This document shows, piece by piece, positions 1-7,111 of a DNA stretch of 15,704 bases. A program made the position numbers and the translations under genes. Position 1 is the stretch's first letter. Every line of letters begins with the position of its first letter. Source of the stretch: CBFGWV01 sp965652545 (GTDB lineage Bacteria > Pseudomonadota > Gammaproteobacteria > Competibacterales > Competibacteraceae); NCBI GenBank assembly GCA_965652545.1, contig CBFGWV010000089.1, positions 1-15,704 of the forward strand, in the 5' to 3' direction. The notes under the pieces were generated by a model. That model worked only from the letters and a program-made list of their open reading frames with translations. It had not been told where the DNA came from and did not search any database.

Positions 1-390
1 CGGCTGATCCCCTCGCTCACCGTCGAGGAGAACATCCTCCTGCCGGTGTGGGCCAACCGGCTGCCCGACAGCGCCGAGCGCCTGGCGTGGATCTACACAC
101 TGCTGCCGGAGATCGCCCAATACCGCGAGCGCCGCGCCCTGCAGCTCTCCGGCGGTCAACAGAAGCTGGTGGCCCTGGCGCGCGCGCTCATGCCCGGGCG
201 CCGCCTGCTGCTGCTGGACGAGCCGTTCGAGGGCGTCGCGCCGGTACTGTCGCGACGCTTGTCCGAGGTCATCGGCGGGCTGCGAGAGAGCGGGCTGTGC
301 GTGCTGTTGAGCGAATCCGACGACACCCATTCGGCCGATCTGGTCGACGGCGTTTACCGCATCGAGCGCGGCAGCGTCCGTCCCGGCTGA
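1..390 (+). CDS. ABC transporter ATP-binding protein, LivF-like (5' end outside window)
   Basis: Only the last 129 residues are visible; the frame is open from base 1, so the true start lies upstream. The nucleotide-binding domain half present contains a segment reading IPSLTVEENIL, the ABC signature LSGGQQ and a Walker B LLLLDEP followed by FEGVAP, the pattern of LivF-type ATPases of branched-chain amino acid/amide (HAAT) importers. Walker A and most of the Q-loop region lie outside. The usual LivF switch segment VEQN is replaced here by SESD, so the residue at the switch position is Ser, which is odd and might affect ATP hydrolysis. It ends in TGA 25 nt before the first alcohol dehydrogenase, so co-transcription is likely. 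By inference it energises import of a substrate that the dehydrogenases then oxidise; substrate unknown. Confidence 0.85.
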   Translation, partial: RLIPSLTVEENILLPVWANRLPDSAERLAWIYTLLPEIAQYRERRALQLSGGQQKLVALARALMPGRRLLLLDEPFEGVAPVLSRRLSEVIGGLRESGLCVLLSESDDTHSADLVDGVYRIERGSVRPG

Positions 391-415
391 AGGCCCCACC
401 ACACGGGAGATTGTC

Positions 416-1570
416 ATGGCCGACTTCGTTTTCGAAACCACCCCGCGCATTCTGTGCGAAACCGGCGGTGCCGACCGGCTCGGCGCCTTGTGCGCGGGGT
501 TGGGCATGCGCCGGGTGATGGTGCTGACCGATAAAGGCTTGGTCGGGGCCGGGCTCATCGACGCGCCGCTGGCCGCGATCCACGCCCAAGGCTTGGAGGC
601 GCTGCTGTACTCGGAGGTGCTTGCCGACCCGCCCGAATCGTCGGTCGATGCCGCCGTGCGGGCCGCTGCCGATTTCGGCGCCGACGGCATGGTCGGCCTC
701 GGCGGCGGCAGTTCGATGGACACTGCCAAGCTCGTCGCCTTGCTGTGCGGTACGCCGCAGGCCCTGCCCGAGGTGTACGGCATCGGACTGGCGCGCGGAC
801 CGCGTCTGCCGCTGATCCAGGTGCCGACCACCGCCGGCACCGGCTCGGAAGTCACCCCCATCGCCATCGTCACCACACCCAGCCAGGAGAAGAAAGGCGT
901 CGTCAGCCCGCTGCTCTACCCCGATCTGGCCCTGCTCGATGCACGGCTTACCGTCGGTCTGCCGCCGACGGTTACCGCAATGACCGGGGTGGACGCCATG
1001 GTCCATGCGATCGAGGCCTACACCAGCCGGCACAAGAAGAACCCCATCTCCGACGCCCTGGCCATCAAAGCCTTGGGGCTGCTGAGCGCCAACGTGGACC
1101 GCGTGCTCGCTGACGGCGGGGACCTGAGCGCGCGGGCGGCGATGCTCCAGGGCTCGCTGCTGGCCGGCATGGCCTTCGCCAACGCGCCGGTGGCCGCGGT
1201 GCATGCTTTGGCCTATCCCTTGGGCGGGCATTTCCATGTGCCGCATGGGCTGAGCAACGCACTGGTGCTGCCGCCGGTACTGGCTTTCAATCGCCCGGCC
1301 GCGGAAGCGGCTTATGCGGCGCTTGCCGCCGTCGTCCTGCCCGGCCGCGCCACCGGCGCGCCGAGCGCCGACTGCGAGGCGTTCATCAGCTTCATGGTCG
1401 ATCTGGTGCGGCGCATGCCCTTCGCCCAAACTCTGCGTGAGGTCGGTGTGGCCGAAACCGATCTCGACCGCTTGGCCGAGGATGCGCTCAAGGTTCAGCG
1501 CCTGCTGGTCAACAACCCGCGCGAGGTCACCCTGGCCGACGCCCGCGCCCTCTATGCGGAGGTATTTTGA
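416..1570 (+). CDS. Iron-containing alcohol dehydrogenase (first of a pair)
   Basis: A 384-residue protein, the usual length for group III (Fe-ADH) alcohol dehydrogenases, which interconvert alcohols and aldehydes with NAD(P) in the cytoplasm. The N-terminal dinucleotide-binding half carries GGGSSMDTAK (residues 96-105) and PTTAGTGSE (137-145). The C-terminal helical half has all four metal ligands expected from the E. coli FucO pattern: Asp193 and His197 in GVDAMVHAIEAY, His263 in HALAYPLGG and His277 in VPHG. The ATG at 416 has a GGGAG ribosome binding site at 405-409. It lies between an ABC ATPase gene and a second Fe-ADH gene that starts 2 nt after its stop, so it belongs to one operon. 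The family covers methanol, ethanol, 1,2-propanediol, butanol and lactaldehyde substrates; nothing in the sequence fixes which one applies. Confidence 0.93.
   Translation: MADFVFETTPRILCETGGADRLGALCAGLGMRRVMVLTDKGLVGAGLIDAPLAAIHAQGLEALLYSEVLADPPESSVDAAVRAAADFGADGMVGLGGGSSMDTAKLVALLCGTPQALPEVYGIGLARGPRLPLIQVPTTAGTGSEVTPIAIVTTPSQEKKGVVSPLLYPDLALLDARLTVGLPPTVTAMTGVDAMVHAIEAYTSRHKKNPISDALAIKALGLLSANVDRVLADGGDLSARAAMLQGSLLAGMAFANAPVAAVHALAYPLGGHFHVPHGLSNALVLPPVLAFNRPAAEAAYAALAAVVLPGRATGAPSADCEAFISFMVDLVRRMPFAQTLREVGVAETDLDRLAEDALKVQRLLVNNPREVTLADARALYAEVF
1558..1562 (+). promoter_or_regulatory. Ribosome binding site of second Fe-ADH
   Basis: GGAGG lying inside the last codons of the first Fe-ADH gene. 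Its spacing favours the ATG at 1573 over the in-frame TTG at 1567 and supports translational coupling of the pair. Confidence 0.7.
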
Positions 1571-1572
1571 TC

Positions 1573-2745
1573 ATGGGGATTCACGCACGCACCGACTTCT
1601 CTATCCGCTGTGTGCCGCGGATCATTGCCCGCCGCGGTGGGCTCGAGGACATCGGCGAACTGATGTGCGGGCTGGGCGCCACCCGTGTGCTCATCGTCTG
1701 CGATGCCGGTATCGCCGCGACAGGGCTGGCCGATCGCGCCGAAGCCGCACTCTCGCGGGCCGGTCTGCTATCGGAGGTGTTCGACGGGGTGGCCGCCGAT
1801 CCGCCGGTGGCGGTCATTCAGCGCGCCGCCGAGCACGCCCGCCACTGGGGCGCCGACGGCGTCATCGGCCTGGGCGGTGGCAGCTCGCTGGACACGGCCA
1901 AACTAGTCGCCCTGATGATCGGCGGCGACCAGCCGCTGGCCGACATGATCGGCACCGACCGGGCTCGCGGGCAGCGGGTGCCGTTGATCCAGATCCCCAC
2001 CACCGCCGGCACCGGCTCGGAGGTCACTTGGGTCTCGGTCATCACCGACGAAGCCGGGCGCAAGCAGGCCGTGTTCGCACCCCAACTGCTGCCCGACATC
2101 GCCTTGCTCGATGCCGAACTCACCATCGCCCTGCCGCCCCATGTCACCGCGGCCACCGGCTTGGACGCCATGGTCCACGCCATCGAGGCCTACACCAGCG
2201 CCACCGGCAAGAACCCGGTCTCCGACGCTTTCGCCGTGCAAGCGCTTACGCTGCTGGGCGCCAACTTACCCGCGGTGCTGGCTGACGGCGGCAATCTGGC
2301 AGCCAGGGAGGCCATGCTCCAAGGGGCCACGCTGGCCGGGCTGGCCTTTATCAATGCCTCGGTCGCCGCCATCCACGCGCTGGCTTATCCGCTGGGCGCC
2401 CGTTTTCATATCCCGCATGGGCATGCCAATGCCCTGGTGATGACCGCGGTCATGCGATTCAACCTTGAGAGCGCCGCCGGTCTGTACGCTGAACTTGCGC
2501 CCGCCGTGTTGCCGCAGCGGACGTTCGCCAGCCCGACCGCCGCGGCCGAGGCCTTCATCGACCACATCGACCGGCTGATCGCCGGCAGCGGGCTGGAGAC
2601 GCAGCTAAGCCGCTTGGGCGTGCCCCCATCGGCTCTGCCCGAGATGGCTGAGGAGGTGGATACCGGCATCCGCAGGCTGATCCGATGCAACCCGCGCGAT
2701 ATGGACCGGGCGCAGATCGAAGCGATCTATCAGTCGGTGTATTGA
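1573..2745 (+). CDS. Iron-containing alcohol dehydrogenase (second of a pair)
   Basis: A 390-residue Fe-ADH paralogous to the gene just upstream, sharing long blocks such as PTTAGTGSEVT and VHAIEAYTS. The cofactor motif GGGSSLDTAK is at residues 101-110 and the metal ligands are Asp198, His202, His268 and His282, so it should be catalytically competent. I chose the ATG at 1573 rather than the TTG at 1567: GGAGG at 1558-1562 is 10 nt from the ATG but only 4 nt from the TTG. The gene begins 2 nt after the previous stop, implying translational coupling. A tandem duplication that then diverged is likely; the two enzymes may differ in substrate or act as alcohol and aldehyde partners or as a hetero-oligomer. 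It converges on the minus-strand fusion gene, with only 19 nt between stop codons. Confidence 0.93.
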   Translation: MGIHARTDFSIRCVPRIIARRGGLEDIGELMCGLGATRVLIVCDAGIAATGLADRAEAALSRAGLLSEVFDGVAADPPVAVIQRAAEHARHWGADGVIGLGGGSSLDTAKLVALMIGGDQPLADMIGTDRARGQRVPLIQIPTTAGTGSEVTWVSVITDEAGRKQAVFAPQLLPDIALLDAELTIALPPHVTAATGLDAMVHAIEAYTSATGKNPVSDAFAVQALTLLGANLPAVLADGGNLAAREAMLQGATLAGLAFINASVAAIHALAYPLGARFHIPHGHANALVMTAVMRFNLESAAGLYAELAPAVLPQRTFASPTAAAEAFIDHIDRLIAGSGLETQLSRLGVPPSALPEMAEEVDTGIRRLIRCNPRDMDRAQIEAIYQSVY

Positions 2746-2749
2746 GTCT

Positions 2750-2775
2750 TGGTGCGCCTTGCCGTCAAGGCACCA
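2750..2775. terminator. Possible bidirectional hairpin between convergent genes
   Basis: An inverted repeat, TGGTGCGCCTTG then CAAGGCACCA, around the loop CCGT. It forms a stem of about 10 bp with a two-base bulge. It spans the junction of the convergent Fe-ADH and SRPBCC-MDR genes and includes the stop codon of the latter. No T-tract follows on either strand, so classical intrinsic termination is unproven, but the position is right for a shared terminator or mRNA 3'-end stabiliser. Confidence 0.35.
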
Positions 2776-4234
2776 GCACCACGCTGCCCTGCGTCCTCCC
2801 CGACTCCAGCGCCTCATGGGCGGCGGCGACATCTGCGAGTGCAAAGCGCTGGCCGACCGCTGCCCGGATCGCGCCGCGCTCAAGCGCGGCGAACAGGCGC
2901 CGGCTCATGGCCTCCAGCCGTGCGCGGTCGGCGGTGTAGGCGAACACCACCGGGGCCGAGACGCTGGCGGATTTCGCCTCCAGCACGCCGTGCGCCAAGG
3001 GCGGTATCGGACCGGCCGCATGACCGAAGAGTGCCAGGTGACCGCAGGGGGCCAATGCCGCCAACGAGTCGCTCACCCCCGGCCCGCCGACCCCATCCAG
3101 CACCAGATCCGCCCCGTACCCGCCGGTCAGTCCGATGACTTCGGCGGCCAGGTCGCCATCGCCACGGACCAGGACGTGTTCGCAACCGGCTTGCTGCGCC
3201 ACCGCGCGCTTTTCCCTGGCGCCGACCACGCCGATGACCCGCGCCCCCAGGTCCCGTGCCCAGGCGCAGGCGAGTTGCCCGACACCACCGGCGGCCGCGT
3301 GGACGAGCACGGCATCGCCACGCTGCACCGGTCGCAGACGGTGCAGCAGGTACTCGGCCGTGAGCCCCTTGAGAAACACGGCGGCCGCGGCATCCGCTGA
3401 CAGCCAGTGCGGCCGCCGGACGACCGCCGCGGCAGAGAGGTTGCGTTCCACGCAATAAGCCCCCGGCGGCAACGTGCAATAGACCACCGCATCGCCCACC
3501 GCCAAGCCTTGTACCTGTGCGCCCACCGCCGTCACCCGGCCGGCGGCCTCCACCCCGAGCACACCCGGGGCGGTGAACAACGGCCCGGCCGCACGGCGCA
3601 GATAGATATCGAGGAAGTTCAGCCCCACCGCCTCGTGCCGCACACGGACCTCGCCGGGCGCCGGCGGCGGCAGCTCGTGTTCCGCCGCCACGAACCCTTC
3701 GGTGCCACCATGGGCAGCCAACACCATGGCCCGGGTGCGCGTGGTCGATGCGGCGTCAGGGACAACTGTCGCCGGCGGCCGCTGCGCGGTCTGCGGCCCC
3801 TGCGCCAGATACCGCCGCAGCCCCTCGAACCCGGCTTGGTACACACCGCGCGCCACCAGATCCTTGAGTGCGGCCTCGCGGCCCGGCGGGGTGCTGAAGC
3901 GGGACGACCATTCCCAGACCGTGCGTTCGCCATCGGTGACACGGTGCAGGCGAACGGTCGCCACATAGCGCAACAGCGGGACGCTGGACTCGAGGATGCA
4001 ATAGGTGAAACTGCGCTCGGCATCGCTATGCGCGAGCAACTGCTCGCGCAGGCGCCCCCCGTCGGTGAGCGTGAATGCCCGCACGCAGCCCACGCGGTCG
4101 TCCGGCCACGCCTGTTCAATGTGGCTGGCCGCGATCGCCGGATGCCAGTCGACATGGCCGTTGAAGCGGCGCAGCACCGCCCACACCCGCTCGATCGGTG
4201 CGTCGATGACCGTGGACTGGCGGACCTTGAGCAT
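2765..4234 (-). CDS. SRPBCC domain fused to quinone oxidoreductase-type MDR dehydrogenase
   Basis: A 489-residue two-domain protein. Residues 1-147 form an SRPBCC/START-like domain (a hydrophobic ligand-binding fold; WHP near residue 30, ILES at 80-83) that aligns without gaps to the adjacent stand-alone SRPBCC protein at about half identity. A Pro/Thr-rich linker covers about 148-168. Residues 169-489 are a complete zinc-independent medium-chain dehydrogenase of the quinone oxidoreductase type (usual length about 325): GLNFLDIYLR near 204-213, GVEAAGRV, and the NADPH-binding AAAGGVGQ at 313-320. The family reduces quinones or activated double bonds using NAD(P)H. The ATG at 4234 overlaps the upstream stop as TGATG, indicating translational coupling. 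By inference the START-like part delivers or holds a lipophilic substrate for the reductase. Both domains are confident; the substrate is unknown. The fusion is the unusual point. Confidence 0.9.
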   Translation of the reverse strand: MLKVRQSTVIDAPIERVWAVLRRFNGHVDWHPAIAASHIEQAWPDDRVGCVRAFTLTDGGRLREQLLAHSDAERSFTYCILESSVPLLRYVATVRLHRVTDGERTVWEWSSRFSTPPGREAALKDLVARGVYQAGFEGLRRYLAQGPQTAQRPPATVVPDAASTTRTRAMVLAAHGGTEGFVAAEHELPPPAPGEVRVRHEAVGLNFLDIYLRRAAGPLFTAPGVLGVEAAGRVTAVGAQVQGLAVGDAVVYCTLPPGAYCVERNLSAAAVVRRPHWLSADAAAAVFLKGLTAEYLLHRLRPVQRGDAVLVHAAAGGVGQLACAWARDLGARVIGVVGAREKRAVAQQAGCEHVLVRGDGDLAAEVIGLTGGYGADLVLDGVGGPGVSDSLAALAPCGHLALFGHAAGPIPPLAHGVLEAKSASVSAPVVFAYTADRARLEAMSRRLFAALERGAIRAAVGQRFALADVAAAHEALESGRTQGSVVLVP

Positions 4235-4671
4235 CAGCCGCCGAATCGTCGCTTCAGTGCATCGAACCCACCCTGGAATACGCCTTGGCCGATACGCTCG
4301 GCGAGCGCCGCCTCGCGCTCAAGAGCGCAGTCGAACTCCGCCGTCCATTCGGCGAAGGTGCGGTCGCCGTCGGTCACCGGCGTGAGCTTGAGGGTGGCCA
4401 CGTAGTTGTCCACCCCCATGGGCGACTCCAGGATGCTGTAAGTGCAAGCGTAGTCGTAGTCGGACAGGCTCAGCAGCCGCTCGCGGATCAGACCGCCGTC
4501 CTTGGTGTGGAAATAACGCACCGCCCCCACCCGGTCTGACGGCCAGCCCTGTTCGATGCGGCTGTCTGCGATACCCGGGTGCCAGGCGGGCAGGGCGTTG
4601 AAGTCGCGCACCAGCCCCCACACCGTGTCCACCGGCGCATTGATCACGCTGGAGGTGTAGACGCGGATCAT
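4234..4671 (-). CDS. SRPBCC (START-like / polyketide cyclase-type) protein
   Basis: A 145-residue single-domain SRPBCC protein with no signal peptide. It opens with the typical strand and helix (VINAPVDTVWGLVRDFN), then WHPGI, the conserved DGG turn, YSILES and a C-terminal amphipathic helix ending GGFDALKRRF. This fold forms a deep hydrophobic pocket for lipids, aromatic compounds or quinones. The FN-x(3)-WHP pattern reminds me of the MxaD-type branch, but that is from memory. It is paralogous to the N-terminal domain of the next gene (about half identical by eye), implying duplication followed by fusion. Its ATG overlaps the flotillin stop codon by 4 nt (ATGA), and its own stop overlaps the next start as TGATG, so the three genes form one coupled operon. 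No enzymatic activity can be assigned. Confidence 0.85.
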   Translation of the reverse strand: MIRVYTSSVINAPVDTVWGLVRDFNALPAWHPGIADSRIEQGWPSDRVGAVRYFHTKDGGLIRERLLSLSDYDYACTYSILESPMGVDNYVATLKLTPVTDGDRTFAEWTAEFDCALEREAALAERIGQGVFQGGFDALKRRFGG

Positions 4672-6401
4672 CCCGCGTCGTCCTTATCGTCTTTGCCCTT
4701 GCTGCGCGGCTTGGCCTTGCCCGAGGGCGTCGGCCCGCCGCCGGACACCAGGTCGTGGGCGAGCTGGTTGACCTCGCGGTGCTCCAGGCCGAGCTCGCTG
4801 AGCAGGTTGTCGATCAGCGGCGCCTGGGCACGGTAGCGCAGGGCGCTGTTGACCACCGAGTCTGCCAAACCCTGCCCTCCGCTGGAGCCGCCCTCGCCGT
4901 CGCTGCGCCCGCCGAAGCCACCCAGGCCCTCGACGTGGAGGATCTTGATGCCCTCGATCCGCTCCATCGGCCGGACACTCTCGCGCACGATGCCCTCGAG
5001 CTTGTCGAGCAGCTTCATGCGCATCGCCGACAAGCGGGCTTCGGCGGTGAGCACGTTCTGCGCCTCGTTCATCTGACGGGTGCCCGTGGCTTCGATCTCG
5101 CTGCGGATACGCATCGCCTCGGCACGGATCTTGTCCGCTTCCGCTTCCGCCTCGGCGGCCGTACGCAAGGCCTCGGCGCGGTCTTTGGACGCGGCCTTCT
5201 CCGCTTGCGCGGCGGCCTTCAGCCGCAGCGCCTCGCGCTCGGCATCCTGTGCGGCCTGGATCAGCTGCACCGCCTTGCGCCGCTCGGCGATCTCGGTTTC
5301 GCGGGCGGAGAAGACCTTCTCCTCCTCGGCCACAGCCCGGGCGCGGGCCTGCTCCGCCGCCGCCTGCGCCTCGGAGGTGCGCAGCGACTGCTCGGCCAGC
5401 GCTACCACCCGGGCCTGCTCGGCCATTTCCGTGGCCTTGCGGCGCTCGATCTCCAGCGCCTGGAGGTCCTGCTCCTTGCGGATGCGTTCCTCGTCCAGGG
5501 CGCGTTCCATATGGATACGCGAGCGTTCGATCTCTTGCCGCGAGAGCAACTCGGCGCGCTGCGCCTCCTGGTCGCGCAAGGCACGCTCCTGGGCCAATTC
5601 GGCCCGCTGGGCGGCGCGGCGGATCTCCAACTCGCGTTCCTGGTCCAGACGCGCCGTCTCGCCGTCGCGATCGATGGTCAGCTGCAGCTTTTCCGATTCC
5701 AGGTTCTTGCTGCGGATCTGGATCAACGTCTCCTGCTCGATGTCGTTGCGGATCTTCTTGCGCCGTTCTATCTGCTCGGTGAGGCGGGTGAGACCTTCGG
5801 CGTCGAAGGCGTTGGACGGGTTGAAGTACTCCATGGGGGTCTGGTCGAGACCGGTGAGCGAGACGCTCTCGAGTTCGAGGCCGTTCTTTTCCAGGTCCTC
5901 GGCAACGGTGCCGCGCACCTGCTTCATGAAGTGTCCGCGTTTCTCGTGCAGCTCTTCCATCGACATTTCGGCGGCGACCGAACGCAGCGCGTCGACGAAC
6001 TTGCCTTCGATGAGCTCACGCAGCGCTTCCGGCTGCATGGTGCGCTGGCCCAGGGTCTGGGCGGCCATGGCGATGGCCGTCATGGACGACTGCACGCGAA
6101 CGTAGAACTCCGCGGCCACATCCACCCGCATGCGGTCGCGGGTGATCAGGGCATGCTCGCGGTTGCGCCGGACTTCCAGGCGCAAGGTGTTCATGTTCAC
6201 TGGGATGACGTCGTGGACGATGGGCAGCACGAAGGCACCGCCGTTCATGACGACCTTCTGGCCCCCCATGCCGGTGCGCACGAATGCCCGTTCGCTGGAT
6301 GATCGCAGGTAGAGCCAGTTGATCAGCCATACCCCAAGGGCCACCACGATGGCGACCACGATCAGGGCGAGGATAAAAGCCCCGAAGCTTGCACCACTCA
6401 T
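4668..6401 (-). CDS. Flotillin-like SPFH-domain membrane protein (YqiK/FloT type)
   Basis: A 577-residue protein. Residues 8-31 are one strongly hydrophobic segment that should anchor it in the inner membrane. An SPFH/band-7 domain follows at about 32-205 (RTGMGGQKV near 42, IPVNMNTLRLEV near 66, FNPSNAFDAEG near 193). A long Glu/Arg/Ala-rich coiled coil spans about 205-440, and a flotillin-type C-terminal segment (RPMERIEGIKILHVEGL, 477-493) precedes a Gly/Ser-rich stretch and a charged Lys/Asp tail. Flotillins oligomerise and organise membrane microdomains. The ATG at 6401 has AAGGAG 8 nt upstream (6410-6415). It is the first gene of an operon with two SRPBCC proteins, a lipophilic-ligand context that fits a membrane-platform role. 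No NfeD gene, a common flotillin partner, is present in the window. The coiled coil creates long spurious open frames on the opposite strand. Confidence 0.92.
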   Translation of the reverse strand: MSGASFGAFILALIVVAIVVALGVWLINWLYLRSSSERAFVRTGMGGQKVVMNGGAFVLPIVHDVIPVNMNTLRLEVRRNREHALITRDRMRVDVAAEFYVRVQSSMTAIAMAAQTLGQRTMQPEALRELIEGKFVDALRSVAAEMSMEELHEKRGHFMKQVRGTVAEDLEKNGLELESVSLTGLDQTPMEYFNPSNAFDAEGLTRLTEQIERRKKIRNDIEQETLIQIRSKNLESEKLQLTIDRDGETARLDQERELEIRRAAQRAELAQERALRDQEAQRAELLSRQEIERSRIHMERALDEERIRKEQDLQALEIERRKATEMAEQARVVALAEQSLRTSEAQAAAEQARARAVAEEEKVFSARETEIAERRKAVQLIQAAQDAEREALRLKAAAQAEKAASKDRAEALRTAAEAEAEADKIRAEAMRIRSEIEATGTRQMNEAQNVLTAEARLSAMRMKLLDKLEGIVRESVRPMERIEGIKILHVEGLGGFGGRSDGEGGSSGGQGLADSVVNSALRYRAQAPLIDNLLSELGLEHREVNQLAHDLVSGGGPTPSGKAKPRSKGKDDKDDAG

Positions 6402-6409
6402 CAGTCGCT

Positions 6410-6415
6410 CTCCTT
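6410..6415 (-). promoter_or_regulatory. Ribosome binding site of flotillin gene
   Basis: Reads AAGGAG on the minus strand, 8 nt before the ATG at 6401. It fixes the start of the flotillin gene and marks the first gene of its operon. No convincing -35/-10 pair was recognised upstream. Confidence 0.75.
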
Positions 6416-6536
6416 ATTCTGGGTTGGATTGGGAACGGCGCCGCGGCGGGCAGCGGCGGTTCTGTCGTTGGACTGGGCGCTTGGCGATCGCCCGGTGTTC
6501 GTGCTGGCCACTGGGCAGAGCGGGTGCCGGTCTCCC

Positions 6537-6650
6537 GCCCTTCGGGCCGGGTGGGTCCGGGTCCGACGCGCTGTGAATACCTCCCTGTACGCTCGACGGC
6601 CGCTTCCCTGCGGCCGACGGTCGGACCCGGACCCACCCGACCCGAAGGGC
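6537..6650 (-). repeat. Core-and-arms palindromic element, copy A
   Basis: Left arm 6537-6567 and right arm 6620-6650 are reverse complements over 31 nt with one mismatch. They enclose a 51-nt core at 6569-6619, plus one spacer base at 6568. Read on the minus strand, the core matches that of copy B at 50 of 51 positions and contains the hairpin CGGCCGC-loop-GCGGCCG (6616-6610 with 6603-6597). Each arm begins with a small GCCCTTCGGG-type hairpin. The arms differ in sequence from those of copy B although both sets pair internally. This resembles REP/BIME or MITE-like intergenic elements; the family was not identified. In RNA or single-stranded DNA it would fold into one long stem capped by the core. 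Confidence 0.85.
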
Positions 6651-6739
6651 TCGCTTTGGTGGCTCGTCGATGATGGGTGCTGACTGTCGGCGGTGCACAG
6701 GGTGGCGTTGACGAAGCGGCTCGTTACCAGCTCGGGTTT

Positions 6740-6780
6740 CCGCGGGTTGCACTGGGTCCACGCGTGCGCGGGGACGACGG
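6740..6780. repeat. REP-like palindrome
   Basis: Contains TCCACGCGTGCGCGGGGA at 6757-6774, an imperfect palindrome, flanked by GGTTGCACTGGG on the left and CGACGG on the right. This layout resembles dispersed REP-type repeats common in proteobacterial intergenic DNA. Translated, it gives the LHWVHACAGTT-like string often seen in falsely predicted proteins. Only one copy is in the window, so repetition is inferred from general knowledge. Confidence 0.5.
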
Positions 6781-7003
6781 TGGAGGGGGCGATGGGTGCG
6801 ACGCTGGGTGAGGGCGGTGTCATCGAGGCAGGCGGTTCGCATGCTCGCCGCCGGCCTTGGTTTCTTCCGATCCTCTGGGTACCGGCCGACGCTATGACCG
6901 TGTGGTCAGTGGATGAACGCCCTGGTCCACCATGGTGAGCGAAAAGGACCGTAAGCCCTGCCTCAGGCACCCGGATACACGAGCCGGCCACCCGACCTCG
7001 ATA

Positions 7004-7111
7004 GGGCCGGTTGGGGATGGGTGTGAGGGACCGTCGGCCGCAGGGAAGCGGCCGTCGAGCGTACAGGGACGTATTCACAGCGCGTCCCTCACACCCATCC
7101 CCAATCGGCCC
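7004..7111 (+). repeat. Core-and-arms palindromic element, copy B
   Basis: Left arm 7004-7031 and right arm 7084-7111 are reverse complements over 28 nt, with a single G:T wobble as the only imperfection. The 51-nt core at 7032-7082 carries the hairpin CGGCCGC (7035-7041), loop AGGGAA, GCGGCCG (7048-7054), and a second stretch ending GTATTCACAGCG. The core differs from that of copy A at one base (C at 7070), and the single spacer base (7083) sits on the same side as in copy A. It lies about 85 nt beyond the stop of the PEP-hydrolase-like gene, so its strong stem might also act as a 3'-end or terminator structure of that operon. Confidence 0.85.

Noticed and set aside
416..2745. Possible CRISPR- or phage-related or other mobile cargo around the dehydrogenase pair
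   Set aside because: No direct repeats, integrase, transposase or attachment site is visible; the genes share codon use and G+C with their neighbours.
4755..6302. Long plus-strand open frame (over 500 codons) opposite the flotillin gene
   Set aside because: High G+C and the repetitive Glu/Arg/Ala coiled coil of the real gene suppress stops on the opposite strand. The translation is low-complexity, matches no family I know and has no convincing ribosome binding site.
6693..6938. Plus-strand frame of 81 codons in the intergenic block
   Set aside because: It runs through the REP-like palindrome and yields the LHWVHACAGTT-type string typical of false proteins from such repeats; no ribosome binding site.
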